Assembly (NCBI GenBank): GCA_032433765.1
Contig: JAVIAB010000041.1
Span: 77,056,335-77,120,334, forward strand
DNA: 64,000 nt
Reading direction: 5' to 3'
Source of the DNA: Megaustenia siamemsis
Taxonomy: Eukaryota; Mollusca; Gastropoda; Stylommatophora; Ariophantidae
The notes below the pieces were generated by a model, which did not search any database, had not been told where the DNA came from, and worked only from the letters and a program-made list of their open reading frames with translations. Numbering within the stretch: the first letter of the stretch is position 1; each line of letters begins with the position of its first letter. Position numbers and translations under genes: made by a program. Below are positions 9,190 to 20,200 of the stretch, in pieces.

Positions 9190-11630
9190 TTATGTTTAAG
9201 AGACTGCTATAGGTATACTATTACACATGGTCCTTATTATTCTTAGATCTTTGCTGTCTACGTTTATGCCTTCTAAAAGTATGATTATTTCTTGGTGCTT
9301 TACTTTGTTAAATGCTTTGGTATAATCTATGAAACATAGGATTTGGATTTAGGAAAAATAGCGGGACAAAGGAAGCCATATTTTGCATGAGAACATTAAT
9401 CGAAAAATACACAGAAGTAAACAAACCAATATATGCCTGCTTCATAGACTACACCAAAGCTTTTGATAGAGTACAGCACAAGCAAATTATAGAATGCCTA
9501 AAAGAGATACATCTAGATGACATGGACATACGACTAAAATATAATCTATACTGGGAGCAAACATCAATAATAAAATATAACAAAGAGAACTCTACACCTA
9601 TTGATATAAAAAGAGGAGTAAGACAGGATGCATCCTATCACCATGCTTGTTCAATCTATACACTGACAAAACTTTTAAAAACATCATAGAGATGTCAGGT
9701 CTACAAATTAATGGAAAGTTAATCAATAACCTAAGATATGCTGGCGATACTGTACTACTAGCAGAAAATCCTAAAGATCTACAACAATTACTTAATGAAA
9801 TAAACATGACAAGTAAAAAATATGGACTAGATATGAATATCAAAAAGACTAAAACTATGACCATAAACAAAGAAGATATTCAAAACCCACAAATGGATAC
9901 CAAAATAGAAAGAATAGACCTGGAGACAGTTCAGAACTACAACTACCTTGGCCATACTATAACCAGTGATGGAAAATGTACAACTGAAATAAACAAAAGA
10001 ATAGGAATGGCAAAAAGTAATTTTAATGTCTTGAAGAACATACTAACATCAAAACAAATAACACCAGGGCTAAAACTAAGAATAGCAAAATATTACATCT
10101 TCTCAATATACCTATATGGTGCAGAAACATGGACATTAGACAAGGAAACAGAACAGAGAATTGAAACCTTTGAAATGTGGATATATAGAAGAATAGGTAG
10201 AATTGGGTGGAAGGAAAATAAAACAAACGATGAAGTCTTAAAACAACTGAAAATGAAAAGAGAACTACTAAGCACAATTCAAACAAGACAAATGCGATTT
10301 TTGGGTCATGTTAAACGACACAACAGCCTACTAAAAGTAATCTGGGAGGGGAAAATACAAGGTAAAAGACGCAGAGGCAGACCAAGACTAACATGGACGA
10401 GTAACATCAAAAGATGGACAAATCAGCCTATGACAACCTACACCATCAAAGCAAGAGACAGAGCAGAATGGCGCTTCATGGTAGCCTACCTTCGTTGCGG
10501 GGACGGCACTCGATGATGATGATGGTGAAACATAGTTATAGATCTGTTTTCACCTCTATGGCTCTTTCTACTAAAGATCTTATGATATATATGGTATTGT
10601 GTGTACCTTTACCTCCAACAAATCCACACAGTTCATTACTAATTTACTGACTTATTTTGTTTTGCACTCTTCGCATGATGATTCTTAGTAATAGCTTAGT
10701 CGTGCGACTCATAAGGCTTATTATGCGATGTTCATAGCATTCAGTCGCACCCGATTTATTTGGTAGGTTTATGAATATTGATTTTTTTCAGGTCGTCTGG
10801 TATATATTCACTGTTGTAGATATCATTCAATATTTTAACAATTATTTCTATTCCAAAATCACCCATAGCTTCAGTATCTTCTGTAGATATAGTATCTAGT
10901 CCAGGAACTTTTTGTTGTTGTGTTTCACAATCTCTTTGCATCTCTGCTTTAGGCATTCTTCTTTTGCTTCAATGAATTTTATTTCAATTTATCTAGACCT
11001 TATGCTCATCTTTGTTATCCTTCTTTCTTCTTCTTGCATCCATTCGCTGTAAATTGTCATCTGCCATTCATTTATTTCTTGAATTTGAACTCACTGGTGG
11101 TATGAACTCTTTTTATGTGTGTTGCATTGTTTCTTTTATTATTTTCAACTGGTCATCAATGCCTTGTATCATATTTATTGCATTGTATCGGTTCTTAATT
11201 GTTATGTTATATTTGAGTTGTAACCACTTGTCTGATTTGAGTAAATCTAAATTTAACTTGATGTTAACTGAAGCTCGTTTTGCTGCTTTTATTTTTACTC
11301 TAAGCTTTCCAACAACGGGTACATGATCACTGATTGAATCTGCCCCTGGTATAGTCTTCACACATACCACACTGTTTCTAAATCTGGTGTTTATCATTAT
11401 ATAATCAATTTGATCACGTGCGTTGTCTCTTGGACATGTCCATGTCCACAGACGTCTTGAAAGTTGCAAAGACCAGGTGTTTCCTATCATCATGTTTTGT
11501 ATTCTTACCCACTCAATACATGTGTTACCTCTTTATTTTCTCCAGTCTAAACCATAATAACGAAACTACTGCCTTAACTCATTCCATTCCTAATTTTGCG
11601 TTGAGATCCTCTAGAACTATAATGTTATCA
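9190..11630 (-). pseudogene. Older LINE A copy (EN to RT), split by a nested LINE A
   Basis: The right piece (11630-10536) reads on the minus strand an endonuclease end ('WTWTCPRDNARDQIDYIMI', 'ADSISDH'), a linker, 'KVPGLDTISTE' and RT start 'RIISLMSRTTKLLLRIIM'. The left piece (9329-9190) continues with 'CFIDYTKAFNKVKHQEII', RT motif A. The two pieces join exactly when the + strand insert 9340-10525 and one copy of its 10-bp TSD are taken out. Multiple stops and frame changes make it non-functional. It is truncated on both sides. Confidence 0.85.
9340..10525 (+). mobile_element. Nested 5'-truncated LINE A, RT part, with (GAT)n tail
   Basis: TSD tgaaacatag is exact at 9330-9339 and 10526-10535. 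The insert starts in the RT ('GFRKN') and ends in a GAT-repeat tail (about 10511-10525). The frame 9387-9689 carries motif A 'CFIDYTKAFDRV' and 'IKRGVRQ'. After a frameshift near 9630-9650, the frame 9647-10516 carries 'LRYAGDTVLLAEN', where the catalytic YADD has become YAGD, then 'YNYLGHTITSDG', 'LYGAETWTLD', 'MRFLGHVKR' and 'RRRGRPRLTWT'. The frameshift and the catalytic-site change make it dead. Confidence 0.93.
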
Positions 11631-13195
11631 TAGACAAAGGTGACCTTACGTATTTTTTTAGTTCTGCAATTCTGCAATGACTCTAAATATTGCATGCGTA
11701 CAGTGCCGCCTCCACTTTTTTTATCATGCTCATCGAATCACTCAGTATACATGCATGGGTGTAGTCTTGTGACTAACCAGAATGCCCTGGTCACTGCCAT
11801 CACCTCCATCGTCATACTACTCGTGGTTACGACGTATGCACCACTGTCTTCCTTGATTATTCTGCCTGCTGAGCGTGCTGTAAATGTCCATGTACTTCTT
11901 TGGTGTCGTATTACAGATTCATCTGTATAGATGTCAGCATCTTTCTCATCGGTGTTATCGCAGCTGAGACCGTTGACCCTGTATTGACCACGACTGAGTT
12001 CTGTTCCCTACTTTTCCTGTTGAGTGTGACAATATATGCGAATGTCTCCTTGAATGACGAAGGCATACATATTCACTCCTCGCCAACGCTGATATTGGTA
12101 AGTCCACATACCTTTTTGATGACATCTTCTGCTCGCCCCCTCATGATGTGCCTCTCTTTATCCTGACGCCTTTCCCTGTGTTGAGATCGTGATGCAATGG
12201 ATGCTCTTTATCTGCACTAATCTTCAGGTATGCTCGTGCAATCCAGATCTTTATTATGTCATCTATGGTTGGAAAGTCAAGAAGGTACATCATTGCTACA
12301 CAAGGAGTGTCCCACCCAATCCCCAAGATATTGCGCATGGCTTCATTCTGTATATTCTCCAGCCTGTCAATGTGAGTCCTATTGACAGTAAGAATTTCCA
12401 AGCCATACTCGATTGGTGCGAGAACTAATCCCAGGAACAGAATAGTAAGTAGCCTCTGCTTGATGTTGGCCGCTGCCATGACCTTCAAGGCGGCTAATTC
12501 TTTGCGGGATTTTGTCATCACATGATCAACGTGTTCCCGAAAACACAGGCTGCGATAAAACTATACTCCGAGGTATGTCATCAACATATCCCTGGTCACC
12601 TCGTCAGCTTTCATTCATGCACCGATGTGTCCGTATTTACGATATGATGTTTAAGGGAGAACTATGAAACTGATGCTTTATTAGGATTACCAAGGCACCT
12701 GAAACCAAATATCAGGTAGAAATACGATAGAGTTCGTCTTGCATTTTGAGGCGGTTTCCCAGCTGTCTCTACCCTGTCGATATACTAGAATATCATCAGC
12801 AATAGTCATAGTTCGTCACATTCCATCCAGCTGTTGTTCCGTGATCATTATTTTGTACACGATAAATAGAACTGGTGACAATGGTGAGCCTTGTGGCAGC
12901 CCTGGCCAAGTGGATTTTGGCTAGGATGACCAACGTCACCATCTGAGTATCACCTTCCTCTGAAACAGTGCAACAGCGATCCATCTAATGAGCAAGGGCT
13001 GCACCGCCAGTTTGATGAGCATATGAATTAGGTATTCAAATGGAACTCTGTTGTATATATCCTTGAGATCTATAACAGCAGTACATGTCTCATCTCGTCT
13101 GTGGAAGCCTTCGCAGACTGCCGCATTCAGGCATGTGTCTTTGTTGTATCTATAACCTCCGAGTATGGGTGGGAATGCGCGTTTCTGTTCAATTG
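11631..13195 (-). pseudogene. LINE B copy 1: RT to RNase H fragment
   Basis: The minus strand matches LINE B copy 2, for example 12141-12521 'QRLLTILFLGLVLAPIEYG', 'NEAMRNILGIGWDTPCVAM' and 'LLDFPTIDDIIKIW', but with a broken catalytic region and many stops. It starts in the linker/RT ('TTQLNRNAHSHP'-type frame near 13190) and stops at the RNase H/tether region near 11637. Its 5' break abuts the 3' end of LINE B copy 2, so the two lie tail-to-head. Confidence 0.8.
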
Positions 13196-13199
13196 TGTT

Positions 13200-16195
13200 A
13201 CTGAGTTATTGAGTTATTTGCGGGTCATCATCATTGCACTCCGAACATGTCCATAGGTGCTCAGATCCTTTTCTTAGCAATTCCCGCAGTGTCCAGCGAC
13301 TGAAAACTCCAGTTCTATGCTGGTTGATAAGTCTTCTTACACGGCCACTAAGTTTCTCAATTCTGGCTGTGCCCATCTTAACTCCCATTTCCATCATCCG
13401 AAGAAGTGACGTTGATCTGTGTTTGTCGAAGTCCTGTGATCTTCCCACATCTCGGAGGCCATTGATGATGTCCGCCCGATCCATTGGTTGCCCGTCCTCA
13501 ACGACAGCGCAGCAAGCCAACCTGTCCGCTCTTTCATTTCACCGTACTCCCGCATGTCCAGGGACAATGGTGACCTTACGTATTTTGGATTTCTGCAAAG
13601 ACTCTAACCATTGCATGCGTACAGAGCCCGCCTTCACATTTTTTATCATGCTCATCGAATCACTCAGTATACATGCGTGGGTGTAGTCTTGTGACACTAA
13701 CCATTTAAATGCCTTGGTCACTGCCATCACTTTCATTGTCATGCTACTCGTGGTCACGACGTATGCACCACTGTCTCCGTAGACTATTCTGCCTGCCGAG
13801 AGTGCTATAAATCCCCATGCTCTTCTTTGGTGTCGTCTTACAGATCCGTCTGTATAGATGACTGCATCTTTCTCATCGGTGTTATCGCAGATGAGACCGT
13901 TGACCTCAGCATTAACCACGACCGGGTTCTGTTCCCTACTTTTCCTGTCGAGTGTGACAATACACGAGAATGTCCCCTTGAATGATGTAGGCACCGGTAT
14001 CCACTCCTCACCAACGCTGATATTGGTAAGCCCACAGACCTGTTTGATGACATCTTCTGCTCGGCCCACCCATGATTTGCCTCTTTTTAGCATGGCACCG
14101 TTCCCTGTGTTGAGCACGTGGTGAAATGGCTGATCTATATCTGTACAAATCTTCAGATATGCTCGTGCTCTCCAGATCTTAATTCTGTCCTCCATGGTTG
14201 GAAAGTCAAGAAGATGCCTCATTGCTACACATGGAGTGTCCCGTGTACATCCCAAGATAATGTGCATGGCTTCATTTTGTATTTTCTCCAGCCTATCAAT
14301 TTGAGTCGTACTGACAGTAAGAATTGCCAGGGCATACTCGATTGGTGCGAGGACTAATCCCTGGATCAGAAGGGTAAGTAGCCTTTGCTCGATGTTCGCA
14401 GCTGCTATGACCTTCATGGCGGCTAATCCTTTGCGGGATTGTGTTATTACATGGTCGACGTTGTCCCGAAAACACAGGCTGCCATCAAACTTAACTACGC
14501 GGTATGTCATCAACTTGTCCCTGGTCACCTCATCAGCTCCCATTCGTACTACCGGTGTGGTCGTATTAACGATATGATTGTTGAGGGAGAACCATGAAAC
14601 TGATGATTTATTAGGATTAACAACGGCACCTGATACCCCACACCAGGAAGAAATGTGATCGAGTTCGTCTTGCATTGTGGAGGCGATTCCTCGTCTGTCT
14701 CTTCCCTGTCGATATACCAGAATATCATCTGCAAAAGTCATAGTTCTTCCCCTTCCATCCATCTGTTGTTCCGTGATCGTTATTGTGTACACGTTAAATA
14801 GAACTGGTGACAATGGTGAGCCTTGTGGCAGCCCTGGACAAATGGATGTTTCTCCAGGAGCTTGCCCGCAGTGTTCTGCATCGTGATGATTCTGTATGCA
14901 CTAATCTGAGAATGATCCTAGTTTGTCTTCGGTAACGGTACTAAGTAGCTGTGTAGCCACTACTCCTTAATCTGGCTATTCCGAATGATGACATTAAACT
15001 CTTTGGCCAGTTTTCTCAAATCGTCGTCAGCTAAATCGCCTATGTCGTCGTACCGAACACCGTCTGGACCAGGAGCTGTGTTGTGTGACCTTTTAAATGA
15101 TGTGCGAATGGTATCGGTTGTGATTGTGAGATCTACTGCCAGCACTACATTCTTACACAATTCTAACAGCGAACACTGCAGCCTCATTTCTTTGGTCAGT
15201 CTGCTCAATGTAGCGGGCATGCAGGGATTTCCCTTTCCTCTCATCAGATACGTGCCATATCTGGCCTGTATTCTGAAAGTCTTGTATGCCTATGTATCGT
15301 GTTGTGCTATTCATGCTCTGATGAAGGCGCCATAATGTGGTTAGCGATTTTTCTGTGCACATTATTTTACAGAAATCATCACATTTGGCATCCTTAGCCT
15401 GCCTAGCACATAGTTTAAAGTGCAACATTTTTTGGTCGACCTCTTCTTTCAGATGCTTCAATAGCTCAAGTCGTGTTCTTCCATTCTTTCTGGCTTTCTG
15501 CCATATCTTGGCCGTTTGTCTCTTGCTCCGCCAAGCTTCCTCAACGTCTACGTTCTACCAGGGTGTCTGCGTCCATCTCTCCTGCCTCCTACGAGGGGCG
15601 CTCTGTTTCCTATGTCTGATTTTGCTAATGACGTCCTGGTCTGTTTTCTCGTAGTGGAATGTGTGGAGCTTTCTTTTCTGGCTTCTATTTCTGCTTTTCT
15701 CAATTAGGAGGACACATGGATAGTGATCACTTCCGTGGAATCCCAGTGTACCCCACTTGCAAACGGGTGCGAAGGTGGAAGACACCAGTGCCAGGTCTAT
15801 GACACAATTAGAGTCCACTGCTCGAGTGGCCATTCTTGTTGCCCTTCCATCATTCAATCAATCTAAATCGACTAACACTTCTGCCTTCACCAGGTCTTCT
15901 CCTTACTTGTTGGTTATGACGTTATCCCACTGGTTGCCTCTGGCATTAAAGTCTCCGCAGAAAATGACGTTCTCTGCCTTGAAGTCGAAGAGATTCTGCC
16001 ACTGGTGTGTGTCCACCTTCCCATTACATCTGTACACATTTACAACCATGAACTGAACTGGGGTCTGCACCCTAACCACATGTACCTGCAATTCTGCATA
16101 GCCCCTTGCAGACATATCAACCACAGCTGCCGCCATATTGTTGAGCACAAGGATGCCTGACCACGGTGTCGTCTATTGTAGAAACAATGAAATCC
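13200..16195 (-). mobile_element. LINE B copy 2: APE endonuclease, RT, RNase H (decayed)
   Basis: From right to left on the minus strand: endonuclease 'VIFCGDFNARGNQWDNV' (about 15950), 'GSDHYPCVLL' (15730); linker 'TDTIRTSFKRSHNTAPGPDGVRYDDIGD' (about 15100); RT 'GSPLSPVLFNVYT' and catalytic 'TFADDILVYRQG' (14720); tether 'LVLAPIEYA'; RNase H 'AVIYTDGSVRRHQRRAWGF' (13860), 'LSDSMSMIKN' and 'VPGHAGVR' / 'GNERAD'; then a Cys-rich end 'LWTCSECNDDDP' (13230). Order and RNase H place it in the I/Jockey-type LINEs. Between 'AGKLLEK' and 'CPGLPQGSPLSP' (about 14860) an internal deletion removes RT motifs 1-3. The 3' end is near 13203 ('ataactcaataactca'). Confidence 0.85.
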
Positions 16196-16717
16196 AGAAA
16201 AAATTATCTATGCTTATTATCTATGAGTAAAATGCTGGAACTCATTACCATGAATTCGTGGGGGATAAAACCACAAATAAACAGCGGATTTGAAAAGACA
16301 AATCTACACAGCCTGTTTCTGGATTAAACCCCGACTGTTCTCGTCCAGAGCCCAAAGTCTTATTTGTAGATCCCACCACTACACCCCCCTCTTTCCCCCC
16401 CCACCCCCCATGAGTGAAATTGTAAGAGGAGGTGGGTAGGAAGAATATAGACTTTTGAAATTGGGACTTGAAACAAAGTAAGGCAGATATTTATTATTTT
16501 CAAAAGGGGCGACTTGTTAAACAACAAAATGACGATACCTGTTTGTGTTCAGATTGTCAGTATGGAATGTGGTGTACGACCTTTGATCTGAGAATTGAAG
16601 AGTCACGACGCAATCCACATTAAAATATGTTACCAGTTATAGGTGAAGCCGTTCCGTTGGATTATTCGTTTCTTTTAAGATCAGTAGAACAAAAACATGC
16701 CAAGGTTGAGGCGTATG
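16196..16717. other. Unassigned sequence with a C-rich run
   Basis: A pyrimidine-rich 'cccccctctttcccccccc' stretch is at about 16383. Otherwise no gene or element is recognisable. This is unique sequence just outside the left duplication copy. Confidence 0.3.
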
Positions 16718-16850
16718 AACGATATAGTTAAAGTGTTTAAGCTAATATTTCTGACAATGTCCTAATATTTAGCCACTCATGTTGTGAGAACAATGGGAAG
16801 TACAAAGACGGTTCATGTCGCCTGGTCTTGCTGACTAATTGGAAGTTGTG

Positions 16851-17075
16851 TGAAGTCTTGTTTACTGTGAAATGTTATTGACAAGGTACATCTTCTCAGC
16901 AATGATTCTAAACCGGTATTGAATGTGAAGTCTTGTTTACTGTGAAATGTTATTGACAAAATATATCTTCTCAGCAATGATTCTAAACCGGTATTGAGTG
17001 TGAAGTCTTGTTTACTGTGAAATGTTATTGACAAGGTACATCTTCTCAGCAATGATTGTAAACCGGTATTGAGTG
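16851..17075. repeat. 75-bp tandem repeat, 3 copies
   Basis: 'tgaagtcttgtttactgtg' recurs at 16851, 16926 and 17001 with 75-bp spacing. Duplication copy 2 has a single unit (about 30235). 75 is a multiple of 3, so the minus strand shows a repeated 25-residue frame, but nothing suggests it is coding. Confidence 0.9.
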
Positions 17076-17099
17076 TGAAGGATCAAGGTAAAGAAATGC

Positions 17100-17970
17100 A
17101 CATAAATGGATCAATGTACGAAGCTGACATACCTCCCTTATATTTATGACAGCTTCAGCCTCACCGATCTACCCGAAGACGTCTCCATATTTATTGATTA
17201 CATCGGAAAATATAACAAAGACATCAAATACTCATCATTTATCTCCATTTCCTCTGTTACCTTTTTAGACCTTATTGTTTCCTTGGGCACTTCTAGCCTT
17301 TACACCTCGGTTTTCAATAAGTCCACAGACGCTCATTGTTACCTTCTCTATACTTCTTCACACCTCGGTTTTCTATAAGTCCACAGACGCTCATTGTTAC
17401 CTTCTCTATACTTCTTCACACCCAACTTTATGTCGTGATTCGATACCGTTTTCAGACAATTACGTCTTCGTCGTATCTGCCAAAATGACCAGGATTTATT
17501 CCAACAGGCTCACCTTATGTTCCCCCTTTTTCAACGCCGGCTTTATCCAGATTCAATCCTTCAATCTGCCTTCAAATCCGGTCCTCCTTATCTCTCGTCC
17601 CGAGACACTCACTCCTGCCAACTGCTCCCATTCTGACTGGACAATACACACCCTTACCTATCATCCTCCTTAGTTGCTGTGAGAATACTCAACCGTCACC
17701 GTTCCATTCTCCACTCAGATCCCGCTACCCATCTGCCTTTTCGTTATCCCCCTATAGTCGCCTTCAAACGCGACAAGAATCTCAAGAATATTATTCTTAT
17801 CTGCCGTCTCTCTCGCTCCGTCCATAAACACTTTGGTACAGTCCCCTGTGGACGTAACTGCATAACCTGTGTTTATGTGTCAGCACCGACTCTGTCTTAT
17901 TTCCTAACGGAAGATTCGAGATCAGTGATGATTTCACATGTGTGTCTCGCAATATAATTGATGCTATCAC
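17100..17970 (+). pseudogene. Penelope-like element 1: RT C-terminus and linker
   Basis: In broken frames the + strand encodes the end of a PLE reverse transcriptase: 'YIYDSFSLTDLPED' (equivalent of the Y-D-D site, here YIYD), 'TFLDLIVSLGTSSLYTSVF', 'KSTDAHCYLLYTSSHP' and 'CRDSIPFS'. A linker follows with 'PPIVAFKRDKNLKNIILI' and the Cys motif 'GTVPCGRNCITC', both typical of PLEs. The KSTD..SSHP segment is tandemly duplicated (58 bp, 17304-17423), shifting the frame. The N-terminal RT half is absent. Confidence 0.87.
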
Positions 17971-17981
17971 ATGCCAACGAT

Positions 17982-18490
17982 TAAAGAACAGCGACGATAA
18001 GAGAGAACACGGTTTGGGATTTGCTGTCTTTCGACAACTATAAACTCGATGTGGTGCAGCAGTATAGCTACCGGGGGTCCATCAACAACAACAAACTATC
18101 TTTAGATACAGAAATTGACACCCGCATTGGTAAATCTGTTACCACCTTCGCTCTTCTTTCTAGTCGTGTCTGGCAAAACAGCAAACTGACAATTAAAACT
18201 TAGGCCACAGTTTACAATGCCTGTACAATTAGTATCCTCCTGTATGGCAGCGAATCTTGGACAACCTATGCGAATCAGGAGAGAAGGCTAAATGCATGCA
18301 TGTCATATACGATCTGCGCCGTATTGTTGGTATCACCAGATAGGATAGTGTGCTCCAACATAAACAAGAAGCAGACAGATTCATAGAAAACGAGAATAAG
18401 CGGCGAAAGGATAGAAAAGAAAAAAATAATATTTCTAGGAATGCTGAAAAATCAAGTCAACTATGACTGATGCAGGCTACTACTACTACT
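17982..18490 (+). mobile_element. LINE G fragment nested in PLE 1
   Basis: The fragment lies between two copies of atgccaacgat (17971-17981 and 18491-18501) and ends in a (CTA)n tail. It encodes a decayed LINE RT C-terminus: 'DVVQQYSYRGSI', 'SLDTEIDTRIGKSVTTFALL', 'RVWQNSKLTIKT', 'SILLYGSESWTTYANQERRL'. It splits the PLE ORF between its Cys motif and GIY-YIG domain. The same insert is in PLE 2 (33196-33973, about 270 bp longer), so it predates the segmental duplication. Confidence 0.9.
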
Positions 18491-18501
18491 ATGCCAACGA
18501 T

Positions 18502-18720
18502 GTCACATGACTTATATTGGCGAGTCTGGTCGACCTATAACGGAATGGTTTTGTGAACAACTTCAAAATGTACAACAGAATACCGGCACTCCACTCGCGT
18601 CCAACCTTAATTCCTCTGACCACAAGCATAAAGATGGCATCTTTATGACTGGCTTGTCCCCTGCCACCCTTGCGACCGCAGTCAGTTTGCCTTGGAGCAT
18701 TGATTTATAGTACAATTAGG
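18502..18720 (+). pseudogene. PLE 1 GIY-YIG endonuclease domain
   Basis: The + frame 18507-18710 starts 'MTYIGESGRPITEWFCEQL', the YIG part of a GIY-YIG nuclease as found at the C-terminus of Penelope-like elements, then 'NTGTPLASNLNSSDHK'. PLE 2 has the better-kept version (33985-34249). The domain nicks target DNA for primer generation in active elements. This copy is frame-disrupted after 'TGLSP' and separated from its RT by LINE G. Confidence 0.87.
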
Positions 18721-19172
18721 CTCGCTGTCTCCACGAGGCATTACTGTATCACACTCTTATACATAGTTTCCCAGAGGCTGTCCCTTCCGTGTTTCATATT
18801 CTCTGTTGCTCATGTTTGAGCATATTAACATACACATGCTATGCTATTTATATCTGCTAGTCCACGCTGCATCACCTCGTCTGTCCCATATATCTATTAC
18901 CCCACTATACGACCCCTCTATTTTTCCTGCTTTGTAGTCTGTTCCATGTTTTTTTTTTCTGTATGTATACTGACTTGTTTTTTTAAACTTCTGTTCCTGC
19001 ATGCTGTGTGCGCACATTTTTACTTTTGTGCACGTATACGCACCTCGTGTACACTTCCGTTCTTTCCAAATCAGATCTTACAGGGAAGATTTATTCTAGT
19101 TTTCCTTTTTCTCTTTCTATGTTTTTTTTTATTTTTTTACGTTAAATACATCGTGTTTTGATTGTGTGTTCC
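18721..19172 (+). mobile_element. PLE 1 3' untranslated/pLTR part, left of LINE N
   Basis: A C/T-rich tail ('tgctagtccacgctgcatcacc', 'cattaccccactatacgaccc') aligns with 34330-34650 in PLE 2. It is cut at 19172 by LINE N insertion and resumes at 22690. No coding content. Confidence 0.75.
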
Positions 19173-19366
19173 TCATCAAGGCCAGCTCCTTGTCGTGGGG
19201 ATGGGGCTTAACAGTCACCAGGGACTGAAAACTAAGACTGGCCAGGCCTTCCTACAACCGAGCAAGACCACAGTCTGCTCTAGCAAGTTCAAGTGCTGAA
19301 GTCGGAGGCAACCAGCCAAAAGGCGCACAACAATCAGGATGCCACGCACTCAACGCATATGGAAGT

Positions 19367-20200
19367 ATGTCTATAACCGCAAATCGATATGGCACTCGCC
19401 CTGTGATGGGCACTCAGGCAGGTGCAGCGCCGGGCCCTCAGCCTCGAAAGGGCCCAACCTCTATTACTGGATGTCCTTCTCAACCGCTCTGTGGAGTCAG
19501 GGGGCGAGAGAATAGAGCTACTGGCCAATCCAAAATAAGACCACTAAAAATAATGCACTGGACTGCTGAAGGCATCAACAGCAAAAGAGATGGGTACAGT
19601 AAAAAGATAGAATTAGAAAATATCCTGCATGAAGAACAAATAAGCATATGCTGTTTGCAGGAAACCCATCTAAACAACGACATAGCCTTGAAGATTAGGG
19701 GATACCAGTGCTACCGATCGGACAGAATAAATAGACAAAAGGGTGGAATACTGACTCTTGTAAGGAACAACATTAATGCATGTCAGATTGAAGTGTATAT
19801 GGATGGGGCGGAATATCAAATACTGCACCTCAGGACAGGAAATACAGACTTCCATCTACTTAACTATTACTGTCCGAGTGACCGCCCACTAGCACTAGAC
19901 ACAATTACATTAAAAGAAAGAATAATTGTATGTGGAGACTTTAACAGCCACTCACAGAGCTGGGGCTATGAACATATGGACAAGAGAGGTGAAGAGCTTG
20001 AAAATTGGCAGGATGACAATGGGCTTATACTATTAAACCAGGCAACAGATCCACCAACATTCTACTCCAGATCATGGCATACCACATCTACACCAGACCT
20101 TGCTTTCCATTCACCAGACCTGGATTGGAATATCACACGAATTGTTGGGAAACAACTTGGAGGCAGCGACCACCGACTTTGCAGACTTCTTTGCAAATGA
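19367..20200 (+). CDS. LINE N APE-type endonuclease (C-terminally cut)
   Basis: The 277-residue frame contains the APE endonuclease in order: 'LKIMHWTAEGINSKRD' (about residue 61), 'ISICCLQETHL' (catalytic Glu, about 93), 'GGILTLVRNNI' (125), 'RIIVCGDFNSHSQSWGY' (185), 'TSTPDLAFHSPDL' (245) and 'LGGSDHR' (264, the final catalytic His). It would nick genomic DNA to prime reverse transcription. After SDH the frame runs to a stop in RT-frame sequence. A deletion or frameshift at about 20160 removed the usual tail and linker, so EN and RT are no longer in one frame. The start at 19367 is the first Met of the open frame and is uncertain. Confidence 0.85.
   Translation: MSITANRYGTRPVMGTQAGAAPGPQPRKGPTSITGCPSQPLCGVRGRENRATGQSKIRPLKIMHWTAEGINSKRDGYSKKIELENILHEEQISICCLQETHLNNDIALKIRGYQCYRSDRINRQKGGILTLVRNNINACQIEVYMDGAEYQILHLRTGNTDFHLLNYYCPSDRPLALDTITLKERIIVCGDFNSHSQSWGYEHMDKRGEELENWQDDNGLILLNQATDPPTFYSRSWHTTSTPDLAFHSPDLDWNITRIVGKQLGGSDHRLCRLLCK

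Noticed and set aside
9190..10535. Twin-priming (5' inversion) to explain opposite LINE A orientations
   Set aside because: The 10-bp TSD around the + strand part and the perfect rejoining of the minus-strand parts show a nested insertion instead.
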